Shown in pieces: positions 11,871-22,614 of a DNA stretch of 64,000 bases. Source of the DNA: Megalonaias nervosa (lineage: Eukaryota; Mollusca; Bivalvia; Unionida; Unionidae); NCBI GenBank assembly GCA_016617855.1, contig JAECUM010016787.1, positions 1-64,000 of the forward strand, read 5' to 3'. The notes beneath the pieces are model-generated. The model saw only the letters and a program-made list of their open reading frames with translations. It had not been told where the DNA came from and ran no database searches. Position 1 is the first letter of the stretch. Each line of letters begins with the position of its first letter. The position numbers and the translations under genes are program-made.

Positions 11871-14466
11871 AATACTTAAATCTGGTACGTGTGCACTGAA
11901 CACTTGTCTAGCAATACACATCTGCCTTAGTGAGAGGCTAATGACATTGATAGCTTTGAACATTTATGTTTATTTTGTGTATTAAAGCTATGATATTTTT
12001 CATCCATAGATAAATTCTGTACTGTTCCACAGCACTGACTAGATGTTCAAAGTTGACCACAGGCATTGTAGACTGCTGTATAAACTATTAACAAAATGTA
12101 CACATACCATATATAACAAAGATTGTGTCAATAATTACATTAAAAACAGGACTCTTTGTGCCAGTTATGATACAATTATATAATTACAACTATGGTCTAT
12201 AATTCTTCATATCCTCTCATTACACTAAGAATACCCGTTAAAAAGTGAACTTTTTCTTACCAAGACTTTACATTTTTATTCTGCAGAAATAGCTTAAAAT
12301 TTACACACTTATTTGTATACTTGAAAATCAAAGTACTGAAAATACTGATGGCTTCGAGGGTTGAGTGATAGCTATTTGCATCAGATATGTTTGATGAACA
12401 CAACTCCATAGATACTGCTATTCATAGTCAATTTTACAATTGTAAAATGTAAATATTCCAAATTTTCTTTTCATTATATATCACTAGCAAAATTTATATT
12501 AACATTTTAAACACTACTTGACAAGTTACTGCTGGGATTTCCTTTTCAAAGTATATTTCTACTATCGTATAAAGTATTTCCATCATGGGGAATAATATCC
12601 AAGGGAGACAATTACTTCAAAATCGAATCAGTTACCTAAATCTGAGTTGATTCCCTTGACCTGAAGGGAAGCAGATCAATGTTTTGTTATTAATTTTAGC
12701 ACGACTATACAGATTGCTACAGTTACTATTACTACAAACGATACTTATTATAAGAGAATGGATACTTTGCCACAGACATGGAGGGAATGATATCCCTCTA
12801 AGACAAAAATTAATTAAATGTGTATATGAAATTACAGACAGTACAGTACTGAGAAACCCTCTGACATACTTGAGCCTTTGGTCAAGAATCCACTTCATAT
12901 ATTTTGACAATTAAAAACAATGGGTATCACCAGAAAAGAATACATTTTCAATACAAAGAATATGCTTCACATATAATATAACCATTTAAAAACATTTATT
13001 GGAATTCATTTGAAATTTTAATTAAGAAAAATACAAGATGCAAATTATATTAACTCTGACATTTCTGCATACACTGTTCAAGTTGGAATGGCAATGAGTC
13101 CTATTCATTGCCTTTCACAACAAAGCTTGTGTCAGACAGTTCCAGGTCAAAATATTGTATAACCTGGACTATAAATGGAAGCCATTGCAAACATGTACAT
13201 TTATTTAAAAACAAAAAAAATTACAACACATAATTCAAAATGGCATAAGGTCTAGGGCAAAGAATGCCAAAGCTAGGATATTCAGCCCACAATCAAAGCA
13301 TTGTGGAAAAACTTTACCCAAAACTACAACAAACTGTTGACAACAATGGTACCTGAAGAGACTGCTGTGTCTCGCCTGTCCTAATATGCGCTTGGGGAAA
13401 AAAAAAAAAAAATCACTTTTGTCATGTGATAAATAGTACTTTGTATTTTAAATTAAATTTATCAAAATCATTGAATAACATTAATCATTTCAAGATAGAA
13501 ATTATTCAACTTATTTCATAACTATAATTTAAACTTATCACTAATACTTATCACTAATACATCCTCTATTGGTACAAAGTAACAGCTGTAATGGAATAAC
13601 ATCAACAGAAACTGAACAATGAAACAATAATGAAAGACAATAATTAACATACATGATCTGTGCGTTCTAAACACACAATTTCCAGTATACAGTAAGACTG
13701 ATGCAGTCTCCATTTATTTGGCTTGATATCAAATAAGAACCTGTAAGTTTTCATAACCCCTATTACTGTGGTTCTTTGATCCAATAGTCTTCAGGGTTCC
13801 TAGTTGAAAAATATGTCAAGTCTCAGAAATTATTGCCACAGTGGCCAATCATTTAAAAAATTTCCATATGCAGTTAATTTATAATGAAGCAGAGAGCCAC
13901 CAATTACATCCCAATTGAATATGTACATACAGCATGGCATATTTTGTCATGAACACAGCTATCATGAATAACATATATGCATTCCACATTTTTTTCTGGC
14001 AAGGGAATACTGTATTCAAGATATTAAACTAACCAGAAATATGTCCATATATCATGAATGCCCCATTAAAATAATGCAGCTCAAAGACGAAGTTTTAAGT
14101 GTACATAACTCCATTAAAATTTAGCAGAAAATGGTCAAAATCAAACTCGGCGTAGGTTTTCTTGAAGCAAAGCCTCATACCAAATTTGGTCTGAATGCAT
14201 AAAAAAGTCCTTCACAAGTTATTGTGCGGACACAATTGTGGGTACACCTGCAACACTATTGTCTCCACTTCCTACAAGGATATAGCAGGGAGTGGAGCAT
14301 AAAAACTGGCATCTAATGGACATCTGATTAAACTGTGAATGTATGTCTTACCTTTTAATATTCATCACTGACAAGACAAAATCATATCAGTTGAGTTTTA
14401 CATGATTTACAAAAGTCTTCACAAGAAGCATCATAACGAAACCATCTACACCAATTCATTTGAGAT
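11871..14466. other. Distal 3' UTR or flank, nothing recognised
   Basis: AT-rich sequence without a recognised gene, array or element. It may contain the end of the FCHSD2-like transcript. Candidate minus-strand polyadenylation hexamers occur near 12990, 13200 and 13713 but none is distinguished by sequence alone. An A-rich run (GGGGAAAAAAAAAAAAAA) lies at about 13395-13412. Confidence 0.4.
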
Positions 14467-14672
14467 ACCATATATACTCACCTACAAGTCACACTGCAAA
14501 CAACAAAGATACTGATCTGCCATAGCATAAGGCACCTGCAGATTGGGGTCTATTTTGTTTGTTCTACTGATCATTCCAAACAAACTGCATAGCCTCAGAT
14601 CTGTTAGCATTATGCAATGGCAGATTTGGGTCTGTGCAGTTTGCAGTTGGACTTGATTTATGAATATATACG
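14467..14672 (+). mobile_element. Double-hairpin MITE, copy C
   Basis: Begins ACCATATATACTCACCTACAAG and ends TTTATGAATATATACGG. Hairpin 1 arms ACAACAAAGATACTGATCTG and hairpin 2 arms ACTGCATAGCCTCAGATCTG are both present. It lies about 260 bp downstream of the stop codon, probably inside the 3' UTR, so it may be transcribed in antisense orientation with the host mRNA. Confidence 0.8.
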
Positions 14673-14928
14673 GTAACTACAGAGAAAAACTCTCAGTACC
14701 TCCATAATTAGATAATAACAATGTTGTATTTCACAGAGACCTGATAATTAAAAACTACAAGGCAAAACAAAACTATCCATATTACAAATCCATGATTCCT
14801 GCAAAAAAGTATATGGCAGCTCTATGATTCTGCTGACTAGATGGGTAAACAAAAGACATACATGATGATCCAGAATCCTCACAGCTGACCAAATGTACAG
14901 TGTCCTTGGGACCCAGTGACTGCTGTCC
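14673..14928 (-). other. Proximal 3' UTR of the FCHSD2-like gene
   Basis: This is the sequence directly after the stop codon on the minus strand, so it should be transcribed 3' UTR. No conserved element was recognised. Several minus-strand AATAAA candidates lie further down (for example near 13713, 13200 and 12990). The sequence does not show which is used, so the UTR end is left open. Confidence 0.5.
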
Positions 14929-15045
14929 TCAGACTAATGATTCTTCACTGTTGTCATCAAACTGGACACCATACACATCTATTAGGTTCAGGTTATAAAA
15001 ATCAGGTTGCTTACTGAAGTTCTTAAACCTCACTTGCTTCCGGTT
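14929..15045 (-). CDS. FCHSD2: FCHSD2-like terminal coding exon with PDZ-ligand-like end
   Basis: This is the last coding exon: acceptor TTTTCATAG above 15045, 38 codons, then TGA at 14929-14931. It begins NRKQVRFKNFSK, a basic patch, continues with PDFYNLNLIDVYGVQFDD, and ends with acidic residues and ESLV. Ser at -2 and Val at the end fit a class I PDZ ligand (S/T-x-hydrophobic). From memory, vertebrate FCHSD2 (Carom) also ends in acidic residues followed by a T-L-V terminus and binds the MAGUK proteins MAGI-1 and CASK. The shared end supports both the family call and the choice of this as the last exon. Confidence 0.8.
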   Translation of the reverse strand, partial: NRKQVRFKNFSKQPDFYNLNLIDVYGVQFDDNSEESLV

Positions 15046-15299
15046 CTATGAAAATAAAAAAGAAGAGAGCTTTCTATTTTTTTCTCTTGAACTTTGATAT
15101 TGCTTTTTCTGTTCCTATTCATACATAAATGGACAGGAAATCAATTATATTTGTTTGTTGACATTATTTAGAAAATACAAAATAACTTATCGATGTTATT
15201 TTATTGTAACAGAGCAAGATATCCATATGAGCCTGAGATCACTCACCTGACAATCTCTACCTAAAATCCATATTTAAGGGCAGTTAACCAAGAAATCTG

Positions 15300-15780
15300 A
15301 ATCTTGCTTATGTTTTATCATTTTTCTATTTTAAATAACAGCAGATATATTTGCTGACAGATTGATATCAAATATATAATTCTGAAAGGCCCTCATGCCA
15401 GAATGCTTGGCTTTAAATTTGCTCAAATTCTGTTAAGTGGCATTTCAAAAGGGTTAAAAGATTTTTCTATTTTTTGTAATAGCATCTATATTTAATGGCA
15501 GATCAGCATCCTTTGTACAAATTTCAAAGGACTTCAAGCCAAAATTGGTCAAACTCCATTCAGTTTTCTTTTAAACAAAGTCATTAAAGGTTTTTCTATT
15601 TTTAGTAACAGCAGCTACTGTTGATAGCAGATCAACATAAGTTGTATCAAAATGAAAGCTATTTACACTAAAAATCCTTTATGTCAAATTTGCTAAATTT
15701 CTGCTCAGTGGTTGTGCGAAAGATTTTTCTACATTTAGCAGCTATATTGGAAGGTACATCTGCATCATCTGTAAAAAGTT
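15300..15780 (+). repeat. ~135-bp family C, block 3
   Basis: Four units are marked by TTTTTCTATTTT at about 15322, 15461, 15592 and 15724, so spacing is 131-139 bp. Each is followed by a GTAACAGCAGCTA-GATGGCAGATCAGCATC-type segment and a TTCTGCTCAGTGGTT-type end. Confidence 0.65.
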
Positions 15781-16615
15781 GACTATAGCTAGAAACACCA
15801 GGTGGCTGCTGAAGGCAGGTAATTGGGAGGATGGGAGTGACTGGGAAGATTGTGTATATTCCAAATCAATTTAAAAAGATTCAAAATTGTCAAGGAGGCA
15901 ACATGTGGAAAAGGTACATGATTGTTCATATGTCAGTGCTAAAAGTAGTCACATCATGGCCAAAAACAAGTCTTCAAACTAATGGACAGAAAAAGAAACT
16001 TTAAATTTGTCTTGGTGTATTTGTGTTGGGGAAGGGAGGGGTCTTACAATACCAGTATCTATCCTTCTGAGTTGAAATGAAAGTACTAAATTTGAAACCT
16101 TACCTTTCTAAATGTAAACATTCAACATTAAAAACAAATTAAAGTCCATCATTTTTTAGACTGGCAATGTTATTTGTTTACAATGGACTATGTCAGTCCT
16201 ATAGGCAAGTGAATGGATCTCAGTCAAAGCATCAGTACTTTCATTTTATAATTAACTGATTATTCACAGTAAAATGATAGTTGCTATATCAATAAATAAT
16301 GAACCTGGTTTACTTACCAGCATCTTCAATCTCCTTGTACGCATAAAATGAAAGTGAAGAGCTTTAAATTTTTAATTAGAGCACTAGGACTGGTTAACTA
16401 TTAGTAATAGGGACATCCATTCAAAGAGTTATTGTGAAATTGGGAGAAAATCAGGACTGATGCATTTATACTGAACTCATTTTTTTTAAACATCCAATAC
16501 ATAAGCATTTGAAGTATGATATTTGTTTTGCTACAAGTTCAATATTATGGGTTGCTCAACTTATTAAACACTCTTGATGACCCCCCCCATGTCCATATAG
16601 CCCATTGTTTTCTTA

Positions 16616-16828
16616 CTGTATGTACTCGCTTATAAGTCGAGTCAAGCTGCAAACAACAAAGATCCTTATCTGCCATAGCATAATGCACCAACAGACCATG
16701 GTATATGTTTTTTATTCTACTGATTACTCAAAAAAACTGCACAGATGCATATCTGTTGGTGCATTATGCAACAGAAAATCTAGGTTTGTGCAGTTTGCAG
16801 TTGGATTTGACTAATTAGTGAGTATAAA
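16616..16828 (+). mobile_element. Double-hairpin MITE, copy D
   Basis: Starts ACTGTATGTACTCGCTTATAAGTCGAGTC, one of the best-preserved left ends, and ends TAATTAGTGAGTATAAA. Both hairpins are recognisable but their apical parts are eroded (for example CCAACAGACCATGGTATATG). Confidence 0.78.
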
Positions 16829-16935
16829 CATTAATTCTAAACTGCTTCATATCAATGACCTAATCACTGAGCCAACAAATGACCAATTATTTCTCTGGTC
16901 CAAATAGATTTCTGCAAATACATTAATTCTGATGT

Positions 16936-17120
16936 ACCATATATACTCATGTATAAATAAAGTCCACCTGCAAACAACATAGACCCTGATCAGATCAGGG
17001 TCAATTTTGTTTGTTCAACTAATTATACCCAACAAACTTCACACACTCAGATCTGCCTGCTCATCATGTGACCACAGCTCTGAGTCTGCGCAGTCTGTAG
17101 TTAGACTTAGCTTTAGAGGT
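16936..17120 (+). mobile_element. Double-hairpin MITE, copy E (loop deleted)
   Basis: Starts ACCATATATACTCATGTATAAA. Hairpin 1 has lost its loop entirely, so the arms meet as GACCCTGATCAGATCAGGGTC. Hairpin 2 is present with changes. The right end (CTTTAGAGGTTCTCACC) is decayed. Confidence 0.72.
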
Positions 17121-17767
17121 TCTCACCTATGAGACAGAAATCTAGCTGATCCATTAACCTAAACTTTCTTATCTGAGTTTGTTTGTCTCAGTGATGTTCA
17201 AACATGCTAAGAACTACTTATATCAAGGGGAGCCCTTATTGTCTTCTGAGGTGCATGATAAAGTTGTTTTAAAATCAAACAAACACTGATACTTTAAAAC
17301 AAATATTCATAAAAAAACTAATAGAAACCTATGTTCCAAACACAAAGGCTACACACACCACTGGCCACAAAAATCCTAACTTTCTTAAAAACTACTGCAA
17401 ACTTAATAACAACTGAAAATGTATTATGTCACACCTACTTTCTTACAACTTTGCCAAACACCCTCTCCCCCTTCTGCCCTTGCTGAATCACGCATGAAAA
17501 TGCAATCAGAAATGAAAAATCCTGTACTAAAAAATCAGAATAGATCTTTTATCAGTCCACATCTTATTCCACAAGCAGATTTCCCTGTATCATATCCTTA
17601 CGCTAATAAGCAACACTTTCAGCTCATCTTAGGAAAAGGAGAGTTACACATGATAGTAACACAGATCTCTGATTATCATGAATAATCCAATGCATGGTCG
17701 ATCATATTAAATTTTACTTCTCTTTTGAGCTCAACCAGATGAACATTGTTATGTGCTGTGTTAAACT

Positions 17768-17975
17768 ATCATCTGTACTTGCTTATAAGTCAAACTGCAA
17801 ACAACAAAGATACTTACATGCCATAATATAATGCACCTGCAGACCAGGGTATATGTTGTTTGTGCTACTGATTATTCCTAACAAACTGCACAGACCCAGA
17901 TCTGCCATTGCATAACGTGACAGCAGATCTGGGTGTGTGCAGTTTGCAGTTGGACCCGATTTATAAGTGAGTATA
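17768..17975 (+). mobile_element. Double-hairpin MITE, copy F
   Basis: Starts CATCTGTACTTGCTTATAAGTC and ends GATTTATAAGTGAGTATA. Hairpin 2 is close to consensus: ACTGCACAGACCCAGATCTG pairs with CAGATCTGGGTGTGTGCAGT almost perfectly. Confidence 0.82.
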
Positions 17976-18346
17976 GACAGTATAGAGCAAAAATAAAGGG
18001 TTCTTTAATATTAATGGAAAATATTGCATAAGAAAGATAATCTATGTCAGTGGTTGCACCAAGACAAGGAAATCACAACTGAGGGGTTACATTTTCTATC
18101 TCGCAGATAGGCAGAGCCTTGCACGGAGACATATATTATAACCCTTTGAATGAGATGTCCTTGTCTTGGTCCATACCCCAACATAGATTTTATTAATATA
18201 TCAAACATTTATTGAAGAATATAATTCAGCCATGTTCCTTTTGCATTTGGGTTTTGTATTTTCTGTAGTCATCAATGAAAATTTAAAAGCTACTAATAAT
18301 ACTGAATTAGTACTAACTTAACACATAATTTTATTTTCATTATTAC

Positions 18347-18390
18347 CTGTATTTTGGTTGCAGTTACCATGGATGGCGCATCAGTCTCAC
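18347..18390 (-). CDS. FCHSD2: FCHSD2-like 44-nt micro-exon in C-terminal tail
   Basis: This is a short exon between TTTTTGCAG and GTAATA. With the preceding exon's last base it encodes GETDAPSMVTATKIQ. Its length is 3n+2, so including it is required to keep the last exon in the frame ending -ESLV. Support is splice-site quality and perfect phase agreement with both neighbours. Its sequence alone is too short to match a family. It is surrounded by ordinary intron, with no repeat overlapping it. Confidence 0.65.
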
Positions 18391-18749
18391 CTGCAAAAAC
18401 AAGTTATTTATTTTTATGATTTTACCAATACACATTCATATCTACCAGGACCAAGAGTTTACTATGAAATCACCCACCACCATTATCTGTCTAGAGAATT
18501 GTGAATGTACGATGAGATTTCAAGTCCATTTCTCTTTTCAAATGAATTAGATAATGAACAAAATTTCTGAAACAGGGAACCAAATGGTCAGTAATTCATA
18601 TATGCCATTTTAAGGAACACTGTGTCGGCAAATTCTATTCATCTCAATTCCTTCTTAAAGACATCAATGACATCATTGAGGAATAAAATAAATTCATGCG
18701 AAAATAAAAGTCCCTTGAATGGACCGATGCTCTACTTTGCAAAAAGAAT

Positions 18750-20560
18750 TGTCAGGAATCCCTTTTAACTGTTGGATGTTGAAACCATCTCTGATATTCT
18801 TCAGCAATAACAAGATTTTCAAATTAGCTTGCCATGTTACACATACTGGATGTCAGCTTGGCACCATTTTAATTTAGGTTAATGTGGACATCATTAGAAG
18901 TCTTTTGGTGAAAACCCCATTTCATAATAATCATGCATTCAGGGGGGAATAGTTACAAGCTTTTTAAGACAGTCATCATGGCATCAATACTGGATACACA
19001 ACTGCCATCATTTTCATTTACGACCAACTAGGTATCATAAGAAGTCTATTGGTGAAAACCCCATACTGATACAGCCATCCATTTGGAGATGAGAAGAGAA
19101 AACAATACTTTCAAGATATGACTTTCCATATTTAGGAGTAGCAATAACAAGATTTTCAAGATGGTTGCTGTGGTGGCCACAATGGATGTCTGATCAGCAC
19201 CATTTTCATTTAAAACCAACTGGATATCATAATAAGTCTTTTGGTGAAACCATGTCCTTTTGACCTTAGAAATGAACTAATAAGATTTTTAAGAGGGCTG
19301 CCAAGGTGGCCATATTTGATGTCAGCATGGCATCATTTTTATTTATGACCAGTTAGACATTGTAAGAAGTCTTTTAGTGAAAACCCTATGCTGATGAAAA
19401 GTTCCATTCTGGACAAATAGCAATAACAAGATTTTCAAAATGGCTGTCATGGTGAACATATTGGATGTCATATCAGCACCATTTTCACAAAAGACCAACT
19501 ACATATCATGAGAGGTCTTTTAGTGAAAACTCAATGGTAATATGACCTTCCATTCAGGAGAAGTAGCAATAGGAAGATTTTCAATACAACCACTGTGGTG
19601 GACATATTGGACATCAGATCAGCACTAGCTTCAAATAGGACCAACCAGGCATCATAAGAAGTCTTTTAGCGAAAACTCAATGGCTGATATTACCTTCAGG
19701 AAGGGTAGCGATGACAAGATTTTCATGATGGCCATCCTAGTGGCCATACCGGATGTCAGATCAGCACCATTTTCATTTAGACCAACTAGATGTCATAAAA
19801 TGTCTTCAAGTGTGTGTATGTGATTTGGATTTGAAATGTAACTTTAAAAAAAAATTTTTAATCATATCGCCATGAAGTCTGAAGTGTGGCAGTTTATAGT
19901 GATGTCTAGCACTGAGGCATGAATTTGGCATCATGTCCCACTCAGTCACATTATCCTGACACCAGGCCAACCAATCCTAATACAAACCTCTCAGTGCTGA
20001 GCAGCACACAAGGCAGCTGTTAGTTTCCCTTTTTTATAAGTCTTTGGTATGATTCGGCTGGGGTTTGAACCCACAACCTCCCACATCTGAGGAGGACACT
20101 CTAACCACTTAGGCCAAAAGAGCGGTCATCTTTAAGTGAAACACCAGAGTTGATATGGCCATCCATTCAGGAGGAATAGTGGTAAGACTTTCCAGAATAA
20201 CAAGATTTTCAAAATGACTGCCATTGCATCTATACTGGACATCAGGTTGACACCATTTTCATTTATTACCAACCATACATCATGATAAGTCTTTTAGTAA
20301 AATCCCGATGTTAATATGACGATCTATTCCAAAGAAGCAACAGTAAGATTACAAAAATGGCCACTTTGGCAGCCATACTGGACATCAAATTATCACCATT
20401 TTCATTTAGGATCAACTAGGCATCATAAGAAGTCTTTTACTGAAAACCCTATGTTGATATGACCATCCATTCATGTTGATATGACCATCCATTCAAGTGG
20501 AGCAACAACAACAAGCTTTTCAAGACAACCATTGTGGAGCAGTAACATTTTCATTTAGGG
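18750..20560 (+). repeat. ~145-bp tandem family A, split by a SINE
   Basis: About nine or ten units carry AACAAGATTTTCAAGATGGC, GGATGTCAGATCAGCACCAT, TTTTCATTTAGGACCAAC and AAGTCTTTTGGTGAAAACCC. The AACAAGATTTTCAA landmark recurs at about 18808, 19148, 19424, 19709 and 20200, with diverged units between. A SINE at 19813-20128 interrupts the array. Further blocks of the family occur at 60730-61320 and 63190-63700. Confidence 0.85.
19813..20128 (-). mobile_element. tRNA-headed SINE, minus-strand copy
   Basis: Reverse complement of the element at 54582-54907. On the minus strand it reads a tRNA-like head (GGCCTAAGTGGTTAGAGTGT, then GGTTCAAACCC as B box), a conserved middle (CAGTGTTAGGAT-type block, GTGACTGAGTGGGACATGAT) and a tail ending in AAATCCAAATCACATACAC. 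A target duplication TCTT(C/T)AAGTG flanks it (19803-19812 and 20129-20138, one mismatch). SINE families with such a central domain are known in molluscs. I do not assign a named family. Confidence 0.85.
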
Positions 20561-20639
20561 CCAACAAGACCATGGATGTGCAAAGTTTCAAGGCAATCTT
20601 CCAAATAGTTTAGAAGTAACAAATATATGACCAGTAGAG

Positions 20640-20860
20640 CTAATAAACAACAATTAGTTGCAATATTTTTAGTTCAGGCTCAACTAACGTGGGTATGTGA
20701 GAAAGCCTGCCAGTAGCCTCTCATGGGTCAGTGGTTCATCATGGTTTGCAAGGTTCTTCTGCCACCAGTTATACTGGCCGCCATGTATAGCCTATCTTGT
20801 GCTGAAAAATGGCATTAAACCCTACAACAACAATAACAACAGTAATATTTTGTTATTTTG
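20640..20860 (+). repeat. Dispersed mollusc-type repeat with (CAA)n tail
   Basis: Contains GGTCAGTGGTTCATCATGG, CTTCTGCCACCAGTTATACTGGCC, GTGCTGAAAAATGGCATTAAACC and a CTACAACAACAATAACAAC tail. Close relatives occur on the minus strand at 33700-33950 and on the plus strand at 36030-36180 and 36280-36430. The order resembles the 3' half of a SINE or LINE. Confidence 0.6.
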
Positions 20861-21344
20861 TTCAGCATGCAATATCAGTATTCATATTTCAAATCAGCAT
20901 CAAACATTACAAACTGCATTTGTTTCGTTCATTTACCTCTATGGTTCATTTTCTGTTTGAAAAATACTGTAACTCATAAAAGTCAAACACGGCTTTATGA
21001 TGCAGGGACCTCATAAACATGGCAAATTTCTGTCAAAACCTTGTCATAAACAACACAATGCTATATGCTTTGTGGTTTTCTAGATTGTTAACAGAAAATA
21101 ATATTGTCTATAATAATGACACCATGGTTGCTTGAGAAGGGATAAATGTCTTTAAGTTGAAGACTGACAAAGACAAATACATTTCTCCTGATTTCATGTT
21201 TAATATACTGTGTCGATTGCATCCTAAATTGTATGCATCAAAACTGAAAAGGATTTCTGTGACTTAACTCATTTCTCTTAATTTTACGACTGATGCAAAC
21301 CAAGGATTTAAATAATCAACATACAATTATCCTTCTTTGGCAAC

Positions 21345-21800
21345 AATGGGAGCCCCTCCTTATTTCATGATCTTTCTGCGGAAATAATGGGACCACCTCT
21401 TCATCCCATGATCCTTTTGTGAAAACAATGAGACACATTCCCTATTCCATAAGCCTTCTGTGAAAACAGTGGGATCCCTTCCCTATTCCATGATCCTTCT
21501 GTGGAAACAATGGGACCCATTCCACACTCCCTGATCCTTATGCAGAACAGTGGGACCCCTTCCCCATTCCATGATCCTTCTGTGGAAACAATGGGATACC
21601 TTCCTCAATCCATGATCATTCTGTGGAAACAATGGGACACCATACCCAATCCATGATCCATCAATGGAAACAATGGGACACCATCCCCAATCAATAATCC
21701 ATCAATGGAAACAATGGGACACCATCTCCAATCCATGATCCATCAATGGAAACAATGGGACGCCATCCCCAATCAATGATCCATCAATTGAAACAATGGG
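21345..21800. repeat. 41-bp minisatellite
   Basis: About eleven units of 41-44 bp carry GGAAACAATGGGACACCATC and CCCAATC(A/C)ATGATCCATCAAT. The right half is regular at 41 bp. The left half is older and reads TTCTGTGGAAACAATGGGAC with CCTTCCCCATTCCATGATCC. Confidence 0.93.
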
Positions 21801-22569
21801 ACCCTTTTACTTCTCCAATAATTTAAGAAGAATGTTTATTGCATATTAGCCTATCGGTCTTTTGTAAACACAGAAATATACAAAATTAATACAAAAATGA
21901 AGTTATGGCAGACATATTAAATCATATACAACCATATACAATACAAATCAGTGTCTGCAAATCAACAGTAAGAGTGAAAGTGAAAGAGTATTAAAATCAT
22001 AATGAAAACATCAAATGTCTGCATCAAAATATGAATCATTATGAACTAAGAAACAATCTGAAGACAAAAACAGAACAAAAAAAGCAAAATACAAACAATC
22101 ACATTAAAAAGAAGAGCAAAACATCAGTACATCATCAGCAAGCAAAGCAGTTGAAGCAATAAAATGTAAAAATACATAATTATCATCTTTTATATTAGCT
22201 GACTGAAGCTGGTTGAGAAAGTGTACCTTTTATTCAACAGTTAATAAATTCACTGAAAAAATATAGTGCAGACTTCAAAAATTCATTGTGAAGTTTAAAA
22301 GATCTAAAATAAAAGTTGCTTCAACTCTGTATAATCTTCTGATTAAGTGTTGTCCTTTTTGTTTAAACATCTCAAAACTTGAAACCCATAAAATAAATAA
22401 AATTTATGGTAATAGGTGATTATGTTAGTTGGTGTCATGGGGAGAAACATCAAACCCCATTCTCACATCTGCATAACAGAATTTATCTGTGGATGGATGC
22501 GTAGCAGCAACAATGTAAATCTGTTTTTTCTTAACAGTGAAGAGACAATTAAATGTAATAAATTGATAC

Positions 22570-22614
<45 letters not shown>

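Larger units (their letters stand above)
15046..18346 (-). other. Last intron of the FCHSD2-like gene (3.3 kb)
   Basis: Bounded by a GTAATA donor below 18347 and a TTTTCATAG acceptor above 15045. It holds a block of the ~135-bp family C (15300-15780), three double-hairpin MITE copies within 1.4 kb (16616-17975) and otherwise unremarkable AT-rich sequence. An 88-codon open frame at 17419-17685 has no recognisable product. Confidence 0.75.

Noticed and set aside
17419..17685. 88-codon open frame in the last intron
   Set aside because: No domain, no supporting splice structure, and it is antisense to the host gene in ordinary AT-rich intron.
20697..20960. 87-codon open frame, with a similar minus-strand frame at 33697-33945
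   Set aside because: Both are translations of one dispersed repeat, in opposite genomic orientation, not members of a gene family.
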